A stretch of 64,000 nt of DNA from Pampus argenteus (Eukaryota; Chordata; Actinopteri; Scombriformes; Stromateidae). Under the pieces are notes generated by a model. It was not told the DNA's origin and ran no database searches. It worked only from the letters and a program-made list of their open reading frames with translations. Every line of letters starts with the position of its first letter. Position 1 is the first letter of the stretch. Positions 40,543-53,604 of this stretch are shown here, piece after piece. The position numbers and the translations under genes were made by a program. Location: assembly GCA_036937835.1 (NCBI GenBank), contig CM072881.1:3116501-3180500 (forward strand), read 5' to 3'.

Positions 40543-41212
40543 TTATTGACTCGTTTTATCACTCTCACCCCTCAGTTTTACCATCACACACTTGCTCACT
40601 GACATACTCAGTAACTGTCTCGCTTACACAGAATGACTCATTCATTCACAGCAGGCCAACTTGGTCTCTCTCTCACACACACACACACACGCACGCAAGC
40701 GCTTCACACAAATACACACTTCCTGCTCAAACTTGTGTGAGATTGTAGATTGCCAGCACACCCTTGTTGATAAAAAAAATAGCTGAAAAATAAAAAAAAT
40801 CTACAGAGATCTCTTTTTTTCATATGCTGACATACACACACACACACACACACCTACACACACATATCACCGTGCCCTGTAGTTTCCAAAGAGACAGTTT
40901 TATTGCTATATTGAATGCATTAATCAATTTTACTGCAGATGTAAAAAATAGAGTGAAATAGATAATCATACCGCCATCTATTCATAAAATACTTTCACAT
41001 ACACGGTATGCATTCAAACGTGTACACACAGAATCGTCTGTGGCCTGTAGGCAGCTACTAGCAGGCAGGAGTGAAAACAAAAGGACTAATGGTTTACATC
41101 ATTAAACTTTAATAGCATAAGAAGCGAGTGTGTAATATAGAGTGGGAGGGGTCTGTGCAGGTGTGTGTCAGAAAGAGACATTGAGTGATTCATTCGGGAC
41201 ACAGTGTGTGTG

Positions 41213-41247
<35 letters not shown>

Positions 41248-41663
41248 TTATTTTAAGGACAATAAGAGAATGTCCACAGTAAACTGAGCTGACTCAGCCA
41301 CTTCAGCTGCTGATGATCCTCATCACAGTTTAACAGAACTTCATCTGTCAAATATCCGTTCAGCATTCAGATCCATCAGCCTCCAGATGACTAACATTTC
41401 CCTCCAACAGCAGAGACACACTGACAACAGGGAAATGTGTCCACTACAACCTCATCGTTATTATATTATCTAACTCATTTAGGTCTGAACCTGAAATGTG
41501 TTGTTATTGTTAAATTTATGTCATGAAGGGAGCAGGACATGTTATTTCATACAAGACTGCATGAAAAAGGAAACCAGTACATGGGTGGAAAACATTATCA
41601 AAAATAATTTCAATTTGTTCTTTCAAGGCCTGTATAATTTCTCCTTCAGAGAGTTAAGACATA
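40331..41663. other. Intronic DNA rich in CA/GT repeats, no gene
   Basis: CA runs at 40510-40541, 40675-40692 and 40833-40852, a compound GT run at 41203-41248, and AT-rich unique sequence. No gene supported. Confidence 0.6.
41203..41248. repeat. (GT)n microsatellite
   Basis: A GT run of about 23 units with one GC interruption. Confidence 0.95.
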
Positions 41664-41903
41664 CAGGGCATTCAGGAAGTATTCAGACCGCACTGCCAAA
41701 CTGAGCAATCAGGGGCGAATGCCTTGTTACGAGAGGTGAGCAACAACCCGATGGTCACTCCAGAGATACTGTGTGGAGATGGGAGAAACGTCCAGGACAA
41801 CTAAAAGGTGTAGTTCACTGCTAACTGCTGTAGGCCTGTGGAGAAGGGTGGTTACTGCATGGTGTTTAGAAGGCTACAGAGATTAGTTTTGCCTTAGGCA
41901 CCT
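41664..41903 (+). pseudogene. Tc1/mariner-like transposon relic: terminal end fused to transposase fragment
   Basis: CAGGGCATTCAGGAAGTATT CAGACC at 41664-41689 resembles the terminal repeat of fish Tc1-like elements. It is followed directly by sequence resembling the N-terminal half of a Tc1-type transposase gene: CTGAGCAATCAGGGGCGAAT, AACCCGATGGTCACTC, TGTGTGGAGATGGGAGAAAC and, more weakly, TTTTGCCTTAGGCACCT. Tc1 transposases cut and paste DNA at TA sites. This copy lacks the start of the gene, is broken by frame changes and stops, and has no C-terminal catalytic part, so it cannot encode an active enzyme. The juxtaposition of end and interior indicates an internally deleted insertion within the long intron. 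Confidence 0.7.
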
Positions 41904-43239
41904 CTCTCCTTCTGTCTCTGACCCTCCCTCTCATCATTCATTCTCTACCTACCCTCAACACTAGTGCTCCTCTCAACCCCCACCCCCAACGTTTTAATGA
42001 TGTCAATCCTGAATTTGTTTAATCCGTCTCACCATAAAGTCCTTTTCCCCACATCAGGGAGCTTAAATTCTGACAAATGTTACTGGGAAAGAGTGAAAGA
42101 GGAGGAACCCATCTAATGTTTGTGTATTGTACAGTTTTGGGTCCTCCTGCTCGTGAAGAAAGGCTCTGAAACCTTTCTGTAAGACAACAATATACTTATT
42201 CTCTATTACAAACATTGACATAGAAAGAGTGAATACATCTTGTCCTGTTTTACTTCTTTAATATTTAACCAAGATGACCATCTTTTGCTATAATTATAAA
42301 AACTTCTGACTCCAGCTCCTACATGCTGCAACTACTGTGTTCATGTTTGGGCCTAAATAAACACCTATATATATATACACACAGTGCACCATAATGTAGT
42401 GTTTAAATACATAGAAAAAAAGAACAGCTAATTTATTACTTGCTGACTGTTTATGCCTTCTCAATATGATAAATGGCTTTTTGATGATGATGGATTGGTG
42501 GGATAAGATTTTAATTAACGTGGTGACTTGTTTTTTGAGATGATCAAAGCAGCTGGCACACGTTCACCTCTCCCCTCATGCTGCTTGTCTGTTACTCCTC
42601 ATCCGGAGGAGACATTACATCTTCTTTCCTTTTCTTTTGCAGATAACGTGTGTAAATCATCTTCCTTTCCGTATCATTATTAGCTGTGACATTTAGTGCA
42701 GTCAGAGCTCGTGTTTTCTCTGTTAAGCATCTCACATCAGGATTATTTACAACCTCATCTCATTCAATGCGACTCCCAAACTCTACATCCTGACTTTGAT
42801 TGTTTTTGCAGTGGTATTTAGTCTCCAAATATTATTAAGCGACTTATCCGTGTTATGTCAGACCGACAGTCCAAAAACCCAAATATACTCAGTCAAAGAA
42901 CAAATTCTTACACAAAAAAAAAAGAAACTGAAAATAACAACTGTTTGACATTTTTATCACAATTAAATGATGGCAATAAGACTGCCATCAGCCTGAATTC
43001 CATGCTGGCTCAGATCTAAAAAGAAATGTGTGTAAGAGGCTGGAATTATGGGCATGTGTTGGTCATAGAGACTCAAATATGATGTCATGTGTCTGTGCAT
43101 CAAGCCTTCTCATTGGTTAATCCGAAACTTTGAATAGGAAAATGAAAAACCATGGAAATATTTGTAAAACTATAACAGAGTGAGAGAAACAGTTGGTGAA
43201 CATCTCTGAACTATTACTATACTATAGTGCACATTTACT

Positions 43240-43273
<34 letters not shown>

Positions 43274-43474
43274 CGTGTGTGTGTGTGTGTATCCTGTAAA
43301 GACATTTCTGTGGAGGCAAACTGTGGCACAAGTTGTTATTATTTGTAAGCCTTAAGTTAACTAACATCTGAAATGTGTACAGTATATAGAACTAACTCCT
43401 AATCTTACAGGATAATTGCTTTTTATGAACTCTATAATTTACAGTATTAATAATGATGAGTTTTTTGAGTAACC

Positions 43475-43508
<34 letters not shown>

Positions 43509-45618
43509 GTGAGAGAGAGAGTGTGTGTGCAAGCCTGTGGAAAAGGTGTATGGAGGATGATGAATTGAATGAGAGGCGGTGTGGATGTTGAGAATTTAGT
43601 TAAGTAATAAGTGAAAAATGTTCACTGCTAAATAATTGATCGTCCCCTGCCCCTCATCCTCCCTGCACTCACTCCTTCATTTGCACTCATACATGCTGAT
43701 GAAGTGCTACGTCTCTGCTTAGCAGTGAAGGAAACCTCAACCCCCCATCTCCACCACACACACACACACACACACACACTTACTGTACATCTGGATGATA
43801 GGGCCCAGTGAAGCTCATTAAGATTTATAGAGCAGTGGAGAAGCAGGAATACTGAGCATGTCTTCCTTTCCCTCTAAAAACAGGAGCTCTGCTATTTAGG
43901 TTTTGATCGCTTAAATATTTTCTTGTGATGCTGTTTAGATTTGCTACTGATGGTCGTAGCAGCACCTTACGCGGTAGCTAGTGTGTGTGTGTGAGTGTGT
44001 GTCTGTAAAGCTTGGATAAAAGCGCTGCATACTGTAAATGCAGCCATTTATTTCTGTAGTTTCTCATGTATTATGGCATATTTAGCAGGAAGAGGAATAC
44101 CTGCTGATGCAAAAATGTTTTTGATGGCATGTATAGATCATCAGCCCTCAATCTATTTGACTTTATTAATCAGGCACATTCTGATATTTGCCCAACAACA
44201 CGGTACTTCCTCTTCTCTGCCTTAGTGAAAATATAGTAAATAAAATATAATAAGTTCAGCTTTGACTTATGTACATGTCAGGCAAAAGAATCTTTATCTT
44301 CTCGTGAATGCAACCTAAAATAATAACTCAACAGTTTATTTGAAAAAAATAAAATACAACTTTAGGAGTTGGTATGCAAATATGAATAAGGTATAATAAT
44401 CATAATTGCAATAAATGTGACGTCTGATGTGTCAAAAACACTGCATCATAGTCTCACATATCCTAGAGAAATACAAACACATTTAACACATCCTCTTTCA
44501 TTTCAGTGTTTTTTGATAACATGCAGCGTAATCTTTCATTTTCTCATATGTTGCTGTGTCTTGCTCGTGCTCGCTCTGTGAAGGAGGTCTTAATGTCCTT
44601 TTAATGAACGTGGCTTCACAGCCTCTCGCTTTTATTTAATCTCTTATTCATGATATTTATGTTCCCTCCGTCGTCTCCTGTCAATTTGCAGTGGAAGACA
44701 TATAGATATATGATAAAATGGTGTGGGGGAATGAAAGGGTGAAAGGACGTCCATGCAAATTCAGCAGCCCTCCAACCCCCACCCACACCTTCTTGTCCTG
44801 ATCTCTTTATATTTAAGAGCCCCTCTTTCATTTCTGTGCAGCATTCAGCTCCTCCACCTCAATGCCTTACATCTGTAAATATATCATAACACCAGTTTCT
44901 ACAAGCTGCAGCAAAGAGCCGCAGGCTTCTCTGAGGTGTTGTACTGTCCTGTGTCAGCGGGTGGAAAAATGAACTGAACTCTTTGGCTTTCAGGCATTTG
45001 ATCTTAAAAGAAATGACCGCTTACTTTCTATCTAACTGGATCTGTTTTAAAGGGATAGGAACAGTTCAACATTTCATATGTCAAAGAGGCCATATTATCA
45101 TATATCATATATCGTCTTAATAATTAGCCTCACCTACATGTTGTCTGGTTTTAAGCTCTGACAAAAACCTACAGAGTTTGAAACATGTTGCCCTTTTTAA
45201 GGCTTTTTACTATTTTTTTTCTCATTGTTACAATGTCTCATATTTTAGGTGCCTGGATTGTCTTTGTGTTTTAGCACATTTTTATTTTATCTATATTTAA
45301 TTATTAGTTTATACTCAACACACATTTTCAGCCTCGCTCTCCCTGATAAAGGTCGATCGGGGAAATAATTGATCATGACAAGAAAAATCTTTCTGCTGAG
45401 TGAAGAAAGTTGTTTATGGTTTTGGTTGATCATATTTAACACATATGTACTATCTTTAAATAGATGGTGATATAGATGGTTATATGTTGCGCTCTTAGTC
45501 TTCCTCTCAGCTCTGTGCTTTCTAAAGCTCCAGTTAGCCACAGAGGCTACTCAGTTAGCCTGGATTATCATGGCTTCAGACGGCTGCAGCTTGAAGCATG
45601 CTATTTAGAGTTTGTGTA

Positions 45619-45620
<2 letters not shown>
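41904..45620. other. Intronic DNA with microsatellites, no gene
   Basis: Contains GT at 43241-43291, a GT/GA compound run at 43476-43525, and CA at 43756-43780. A strong 3' splice-site-like sequence (pyrimidine tract ending TTTTGCAG at 42642) has no convincing exon after it. Remaining sequence is AT-rich without recognisable features. Confidence 0.55.
43241..43525. repeat. (GT)n and compound (GT)n(GA)n microsatellites
   Basis: A GT run (43241-43291, with GCGTGCGT interruption) and a second GT/GA run (43476-43525) lie within 285 bp. Confidence 0.93.
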
Positions 45621-45662
<42 letters not shown>

Positions 45663-46180
45663 TAGAGCGCAGGGCCACCCACACTAATGTCCACTTCAGG
45701 GGTTTCTGGAGGGGAAAAGTCCTCTAAATTAAAAGAGTCCTCTGTGGTGAGGCAAACTATAAAAACTAGCAACTCCTGCCCCGCTGCCTCACACATCTAC
45801 GCCCCCTCCCCTCTTCTTTTGTTTGTCAGTGTATCCCCTCATTCATGCCTGCTCATATATGTGTCTATATGTGATGTAGCAAATATAGAGCACTTCCTTT
45901 TCAGAGCCCTGCATGCCGCCAGCTCCTGTTATTGTTGTTATCAATCACTCTCTAAAGACCGCTGTGGTAACAGTAGCCTGGGTCACCATATCACCCACAC
46001 CGATACGATAAGGTTTGGGGGTGGAAAAGTTTAACAAAGCATATTTTCCTCTTTTATGACTCCCTCTGACCTTTAAGGATATTAACATCTGACATGATGA
46101 ATCATGTACCGGTGAGAGAAGGCAAAGAGGAGAGAGTGATGGATGAAATAAGGGAGGGGGGTTATATGTATATATCCACC

Positions 46181-46211
<31 letters not shown>

Positions 46212-48595
46212 AGTACAAAGAGTGACTTGTGCGATATTAGTGTGAATGAAAAGAAGAGCCTTTCTCTCCAGCTTCATCTTGCCCGCGTCAGCACTCGTGA
46301 GTCCTATTAGCCCCACAGTGATAGGCAGCTACCCCTCTCACGCCCCAACACACTCACACACTCACTCAAACTCACAAAGGCAGCACACACTGCAACATGC
46401 TCGCTTAATTAAAGTCTGACCTTCTAGCCTTTCTGGGCACTGACGGAGTGTGTTACACTAGCACATCGGTGTGAGCATGATTCTGCCTGTGTGTGTGTGT
46501 GTGTGTTCCTTTGTGTGTCAGTATGTGTCTCTCAGTGTCAGAGAGTGTTTTGCTGGATATTTAGAGGAAATTCATTGCTGAATAGGATGCTGCCATAGGA
46601 TATTATTGAAAACTACGAAGTGAAGCTTCGGGTCAGAATATATTATCACAATCTTAAATTTGACTTATTCACAGTCAATACATAATTTAAGGCAGAAAAA
46701 GACACATATTTATATCTTTCTCTGTGTGTTCAACCTCTTGCTGCTGTGGTCGCTTTGTTAATGTAGCTACATTTAATGTGTTACATAAACGTTGCCATCA
46801 CATTAACATGGTGTGCTATATGTCTGGAAGGGGCTTCACTTGTGGCTGCCGACTTCTTTCCTGTCTTTTTTTTTCTGTTATTTTTCGTCCTCTTTCTTCG
46901 TTCAGTCTCACAGACGTGAGCAGGAGTTACCTCCCTTCACTACTCCTACTCTCCTGATAACAAATGACTGGGTTTGGAGTAGTTCAAATAGAAAACACCC
47001 TCTGCCTCTGGTCTCATTCACCCCTCAGTGTGATAACAGTCTCTTGAAATCACAAAGACCGGGGAGGACGGAGGAGAGATTTATTAGTAGTAGTGCTTAG
47101 AGACAAATCTCTGCTCTGTGGGTCGGGGAGGAACACGGTAAGGCTGGATTGACTAGTGAAGAGCTACACTTGCTTTCACTCCAAAAGTCAGTCTTTCCTT
47201 ACTGTATGTATACTGAATTCTTTCAGGCCTGTGTTTGTCCAGTTCTGGAGATGCAGCCAGGGTTTAGGATGGGAATTACCTCTGAGTGAACCTGTTCCAT
47301 CAGATATTTCTGTGGTGTCAATTCTAGTAATAACCAGACACACGATGTGGTCAAGGATTGCATTTTCAGGTTATCAATACACAAGACAAGGCAAAAGATA
47401 TGAAAGGATGAAAGTGTAACTTTTTTTTTTTTTTATATTTCCCTCTTTGCACAGAGATGCATTTATTTATAGGAACCATATTTTATTATCAGACACATCC
47501 TCTACCAATACCATCATTTTTAATTTTGGACAAACAAGTCACATCCAATCAGGCCCCCTTCTGACTCCTGTTTAGTGGCTCCCAATGTACTTACACCAAA
47601 TAACAACATAACAGTCATTAAAAAAATGCAAATGGAATAACGATAGAAAATATAGAAAATTAATATTGTATCTTGAAGGGAGTGTGTTTTAATGGGTTAC
47701 ATGAACATGTGACTGTATTCATCTATAAAGCTAAAGAAAAGCTCAATCATTAGGATTCACTGTTTATAACAAAGAACATAAACATGGTGAAATGGAGCTT
47801 TTTATTTTCCATTGATTTGTAGTAGACTGTGTAGGGACCATATGTCTGGGTTTTTTTTCTCTAAAACATAACACTTTGCACCATACTTAATAATGGTGAC
47901 CCCAATACAACAAATATATATCATTTGTAAGCAAGTCAGAGGGTACAGTATGTCTGCACACCCACCACTTTTCCTTCTACATAAATAGTACATGGCCACT
48001 TAAGCGTGTGACCCTGAAATTGTCCTCTTTTTTGGTCGGGAAACATGCTGTACCCGACGTCTGCCGGCTCAAGCATTTGCATTATTCAACACATTATGCA
48101 AGATATTCAGCAGGTGGGCAGAATCTTAGGACGTCAGTGTGTGTGTATGCATGTGTGTTGGTGAGGAAGTATGTGTTTTCCTTTGTGTGTGTGTGTGTGA
48201 TGGAATGTCCATCGGTGGAATGCAAAAGGGCACTCCAGGGCACTTTGGGGCACTCTGTAGCCATTAGTCAGGGCAAGCAGACAGGGGCATGGCAGTAGTG
48301 GAGCACTGGAACGCAGAGACGATGGAGAGGGAGGAGACAGACAGGAAGCAGGATGGATGGAGGCCAGAAATAAGTCCCAGGGCGCTAAGGTGTCGATGAA
48401 ATAAGGGTAACAGAAAGCATACACACCATGATGGAAAAGTTTAAATGGGCAAACATCGATGAGTGGTTTGGTTTTTGGTTCCATACAGAGTGTGTCAGGG
48501 TGCACACAATTGACCTCAGAAAATCTCCATGGAACACAGTTGCAGTATCACCAGGTTTATTGAGTATCATAAATATTACAGAGTCTACTGCAGAC
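45621..48595. other. Intronic DNA with microsatellites, no gene
   Basis: GT runs at about 45621-45661, 46189-46211 and 46490-46506, T runs near 46866 and 47421-47434, and otherwise AT-rich sequence. No coding exon supported. Confidence 0.55.
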
Positions 48596-48730
48596 CAGCA
48601 GTTCTGAACATGGTGGTCCTGGAATTCTGATTTAGCTTGAGAGGCTTCCAGGGATCCTTCAGGGGTTTAAAGTTTCCCTGAGGGGGTGTCAGGGATGATT
48701 TACAGGGCTCAGTGTACCAAATAAAATGAG
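48596..48730 (+). mobile_element. Possible hAT-like repeat fragment
   Basis: CAGCAGTTCTGAACATGGTG GTCCTGG resembles the CAGNGGTTCTCAA-type terminus of hAT transposons. It is followed by GGGATCCTTCAGGGG and GGGGGTGTCAGGG, which resemble the body of such fish repeats. No opposite terminus was found. Confidence 0.35.
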
Positions 48731-49380
48731 ACATTTAATGTAATCGAAATAATCAGACAATGGCAAAAAAGAATTATTGGTGACTCTCACTACAGTAAAT
48801 ATTTCTATATTTAAAAACAAAATCAGCTGCAAACAAACAAAATTATATCACTTATAAGTTATAGTAAGGGCACATTATGAAGATAGCACCATGCACCTAC
48901 ATAGGCGGGTGCACATTACACACACGCGCTGCTCGTTACACACACACGGACACACAAATATGTAAGATATGAACAAATAAGAGATTTACAATGTGAAAGA
49001 TTATTATTGAGTACAATTTAAACATATGTATATTATAATGGTTAGTCATAATATGAATCAGGATTAGCTGAATGATTGTGGGAAAGGCATTTCACTGTCG
49101 AGCAGATCGAGGTTTCCTGGTGATTTCACTATTGTGTGTATTGATGTATGAGTGTTTTCATTAACAATTTACTTTAAAGATTAGAGAGGCTGCTTTCAGT
49201 AATCGTAAAAGTTTCCGTGCTCACAGTAATGTCACTGCAGTAGTTCCAGTAGTTAAAAAGTTAACAGGACAGAGGAAACTCTCCGGGGGAAAATAATTAA
49301 ATGTTTAGCTTCGGAAATAAAGTTTTTAGACAGTTTTGCTGACTGCAGCTTTACTCCAAACAATTTTTACTGTATGAACC

Positions 49381-49412
<32 letters not shown>

Positions 49413-49615
49413 GGTAGGTGGGTGGGTGGGTGTGTTGGGTGTGCCCATGTAACAGCTGACCTAACGGATGCGTAGGAAAACATAAAATATGAATTACTGT
49501 TAGATCCTGACCAAGCCTGACGACATGTCTGTAGATTTGAACCAGTAAAGAAGTCACGCTGCCGTGCTGCGTTGTGTTTACTCAAACCTGCCATTAGAAT
49601 AGCAATCGCTCAAGA
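48731..49615. other. Intronic DNA, no gene
   Basis: AT-rich sequence with a (GT)n run at 49381-49408 leading into (GGGT)n. No gene or transposon boundary recognised. Confidence 0.55.
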
Positions 49616-49785
49616 CGAAAGCACCTGGCTTTTAAGGAAATAGAAGATGACACTTGGTTTATTGTTGCAGCCATGATTAATTAAGTACATTTAAACCATG
49701 CACCTGGCGTTGAGACCATTGTTTCCGCCATTAAACTAGTAAGAGTGGATTTGAACTCATCATAAATGCACTGGTGCCTTCACAC
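49616..49785. promoter_or_regulatory. Candidate conserved non-coding block with ATTAATTAA and SOX-type motif
   Basis: Repeat-free sequence with a homeodomain-type ATTAATTAA (49676-49684), a SOX-type CATTGTT (49717-49723), an E-box-like CACCTGG and CCATTAAAC in about 100 bp. This combination is frequent in neural enhancers. Inference only. Confidence 0.33.
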
Positions 49786-50999
49786 CACACACAGATTTTA
49801 TTTTATCCTGCAGTCTAAACTTTTCAATATTTTAAGTTTCCACCAAACAGACATCTGTGACTATAGACACCATATATCTCCATTGTCTACCATTTAGTCC
49901 CCATTGTACAAGTGTTTATAATCAGAATAATTAGAACACTACAACCACATTCAACCTATTTTAAAATATGCAGTAATATCATTCCTGATTTTCTATGTTT
50001 CAGGGAACGTCTGGACTCCCACTGTAAATTCAAGAATTTCACCCCTTTAATCTGTCCTCAGTGATTTGATCCTAGATAGTTTTGTCTCCCTTGATTAGCT
50101 GTTTTTTTTTCCTTGTCTTCCTCTCGTCATTTTCTAACCATTTTCTGATGTGTGTAATAAAACAAGGTGTGCATGACAAGTTGGACGTCTTGCATCTGTG
50201 TACTGTGTGTGTGTGTTTGTAAGCACATTCCATGCGACGGATTAGGGTCGAACATTCACACACACACACACAGTACACATACTCTGTGAATGTTTAAAAT
50301 AATTACAGGCAGCTGACTGGGCGCTGAACAGAATGGAAGTGTCACTTTGGAAAATTGTATTTTTATTTACTGTGCCAGGTCTCTGCCGCATCACTTCATG
50401 TGGAAGCGTCTTTTGCTCTCGCTTTCTGTCTCTGTGCGTATGTGTGTGTGTGTGTGTATGCATGCGTGTGAGTGTCAGTGTTGGGCACATGGCCTTGTGC
50501 AAATACACAACAGAACATGCAGCTCAGTCACAGCTTGGGCATTTCAGAAGTGGAGCATCAAGCATCTTCATCAGAGAGAATTAACAGATGCTTTGTGGCT
50601 GTACTTTAATATGACAACCTTGTGTGCTTCTAACTCTCTCTGTGATTGCTCGCTTTAAATGTCAGTATAGGCTATCAATCTCATCAAACTACAAGCATTC
50701 GTTGGGCTGCATATCTGCAAAGACAAAGACTGTAACAAATAGAATGCATTATCAAAAATGCAGTTTAAGTGAATTGCCAATAAATTCTGACATAAATAAA
50801 TACATTTATTTACAAGTGAATCGGAGACGAATGTTTCTCCAACAAGAACAGACCTGGTGTGCAAAGACAGCTGAACAGAGAAAACAGTGAGCTGAACATG
50901 GTTAGAAAAATATAAAGACAAACACGAAGGAAAAAAGCAACAACATTGTTATTGACTGTCTGTTTAACCCGTTGTGTTTGGGTCTGGTGTGACTGAAAT
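49786..50999. other. Intronic DNA, no gene
   Basis: AT-rich sequence with short GT/CA runs near 50200-50275 and 50440-50458. The overlapping open frames here are repeat-driven. Confidence 0.55.
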
Positions 51000-51400
51000 T
51001 AACTTCGGCCCACTAACTTTAGGCCAATCATGCATAGCCTCCAGTAAAGAAAAATGTCCAAATTTAGCCATTGATAAATTGTCCCAGGTTCCCTTGTGGC
51101 AGTACAACCTAAATCCCCTTATTTGCATGTCCGCCCCCTCACCCTCTGCACCCAGAATGGCAATTGATTAGCATATCCAGCAGCACCCCATGGGGTAGGT
51201 TCATTGATGAGGCACATGGATTGGCGAGAACCACAGAGTGGAACACAGATGCAGGCCAATTATAGAAGTCCCATCAAGGAGAGAAGACAGACAGACATCC
51301 AGCCGAACCCGCCTGGCCCCTCATTAGCTGGCGAGGTATCATCTTGGTCTCCTCATTATTAGATCATTCAGCTGTTAATGGATATTTAGGAATTGACTTA
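51000..51400. promoter_or_regulatory. Candidate conserved non-coding block with octamer and CAATTGATTAGC motifs
   Basis: About 400 bp without simple repeats, more GC than the neighbourhood, with CTTATTTGCATG (octamer-type), GGCAATTGATTAGCATATCC, TTCATTGATGAGG, GGCCAATTATAG, CCTCATTAGCTGG and TCATTATTAGATC. This is one of the strongest enhancer-like textures in the window. Conservation could not be tested. Confidence 0.42.
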
Positions 51401-51554
51401 GTGTGGTTCTTGAAACTGTATTGTCATCAAATGATTAAGTTTGTAGCAGAAGAGGAAGAAATACTTTTGGGCATAATTTGTGACTTTCAACACATTTGGC
51501 TTCACTACTTTGTTTAGCTCGATATAAAGCCAACCACACGCTCGTCGTCTTACC

Positions 51555-51760
51555 TGCACGTGTTTTCATTTACAGGGCTGGCAACTCTCACACACTCAGC
51601 ATGAGACTCACACACTTGACACTCTTCACGCTCTCACGCCACACGTCCATTTCCTCACGCAGTGAAAAACCAAATTTATTATTCATATTCAAAAGGAGGA
51701 CACTGACAAGACCGAGCAGCAATGTGCTATTCAGACCGTCGGGCCAAAGCGAGAAATATA
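51555..51760. mobile_element. Possible CpG-rich interspersed repeat
   Basis: The phrase CATTTACAGGGCTGGCAACT followed by several CTCACAC/CTCACGC units (GAGACTCACACACTTG, CACGCTCTCACGCCAC) and CCGTCGGGCC differs in CpG content from its AT-rich flanks and seems familiar from other fish loci. Ends are not defined. Confidence 0.35.
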
Positions 51761-53604
51761 CACAAATTTATTATACTGTAATTTATTCCCATGCATGCTG
51801 ACTAGTGCAGGTGGATGTTTCTTGACTTAATCCGAGGTTAGATTGTGTAGAAATGCTGGAAATGTGCTTTAAATTACAACCTCCACCACCAATTATGTAT
51901 CAAGTTTGCTCCCCTATTTTACAACATAGCCTGGCATCCATGCTAACATTATTCAACCGTGGTTTTATATTCAGCGGGTAAGCACCTTCATCAGCCTTGT
52001 ATTTGTATTGTATTTCTCCATCAAAAGCCTGTCCACTTGAGAGCGGCGAGGTTGCGGGTATCACAGTAATTATACAATCTGACTGTTCCACATTTATCCC
52101 CGCTGTGTTTGTTCTTGTTCATATGGATATTGCATTCATTGTTCTACCGTTATGTTATCTGGCTCTGGGTTTCATATGAAGATGATAATATACTCAGATA
52201 TTACTTCTATTTGGTTAGAGTGTCGGGTGGTGGGAGTGCCTTTGTGGTCACCAGATCATTCCTATTATCCTATCTTTTAAAGAAAGAAGACCTCATTGGT
52301 GATCATGAGCATCATTTTTCAGCATTTACACACTCAAATTACTGAGAAGAAGACCACACAGAAACCTTTTTTACTTCCTTATGCCATCTGGGGTCAGTAG
52401 TATGTGAATATTACCTACTTTCCGTTTTCATATCCCTACCCACAGCATATTTTTAACTTGTGAGCAGATCCAGGTGCTTTGATCTACAGTGTACTGGTTC
52501 AAACATTGTGTAAAGCTGAATTGCAACATGCAGAAAAAAAACAAGTTCTCATTTTTGGTGCCTGTGCTGTTTAGTTTGGTGTCTGTGATATTGATGCATT
52601 TTGATTCCCACATCGATTGTTCATTTGTAAGTAGAAGTGTAATGTTGTCCCTGTCAATCCCACCGCCCTGCCACGCTCTTTGTCTCTCTCTGTCTGTCTC
52701 TCCCAGTCTCTCATGCTCTCCATCAGTCTTCTTCTGTCCTATATCTCTCATGTCTCTTCCTCTGTCTCGACCACTCTGCCTCAGACAGAAAGAGTGCAGT
52801 GATACACGGCTCTTATGAATAATGTAGTGTTGTTATCACTCTGCTCTGGTTCCTTTTACAATGAAACAGTCTTAAAGCATCAAACATTTAGCAGGACCTC
52901 TCTCTCCATTAATGGGTGGGGCTACTAAGGAGACGTAGCCAGAGGCTTTGATAACTATACGACTTTCTGTTCACATATCTTAAAACCATGAGTATCAAAA
53001 TACAATATTTATTTCAGTAATGTCCGGTTAAAAATAATAAAAATGAGTTATCAGCTCTACTAAAGAATCATTTTGGATTATTACAACTTGAAAACCTATT
53101 GTCATGGTTCAGACCATCATTCCTATCAGCAGAATGAGTATTGCTACAGAGCTACTAAGGTGAATGCCGAGATTCAGTAATTTGAGACGATCAGAAAACA
53201 AACCTTCTGGTTAGTCAAACTCATTCGAAAGACAGTAAAATTATTACTGTAGGTTTATGCTTCGATTTCATGCTGATGACAACTAAACTATCCACAAGAC
53301 AACAGAGCAAACTCCATCAGTCTGTCAAGACACCGTGATGCACATGGAAGCAATTAAAAAAAAAAAAAAAAAAAAAAAACTTTAATTAAGGCTACGTTGA
53401 CAAAGAACCGAGTTATCATTTTTTAAATTGAACAACAGTTGACTTACAATCTCCCAAAAGTGTATTTATTCATCTAATAAAGACACAATGAATATTCTTA
53501 ACAGGTTACAAAATCAGTATAGACGATTATTTGAACTTTCATATTCGGACCCATCCCTGATATCTTGCTGAGAAGTCCCAGCAGTCAAGCTCACTCATTC
53601 CTAT
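51761..53604. other. Intronic DNA, no gene
   Basis: AT-rich sequence. It includes a pyrimidine-rich stretch near 52670-52790 and an A24 run at 53356-53379. No coding exon supported. Confidence 0.55.
53356..53379. repeat. Poly(A) run of 24
   Basis: Twenty-four consecutive A. The preceding 250 bp of complex sequence could be the body of a retroposed element, but target-site duplications were not found. Confidence 0.9.

Noticed and set aside
42623..42760. Strong 3' splice-site-like sequence TTTTCTTTTGCAG
   Set aside because: No open coding frame of note or good donor follows. Such acceptors are expected by chance in 48 kb of intron.
53100..53379. Retroposon (SINE/processed pseudogene) ending in A24
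   Set aside because: No target-site duplication, tRNA-like head or recognisable parent gene could be found, so only the poly(A) run is annotated.
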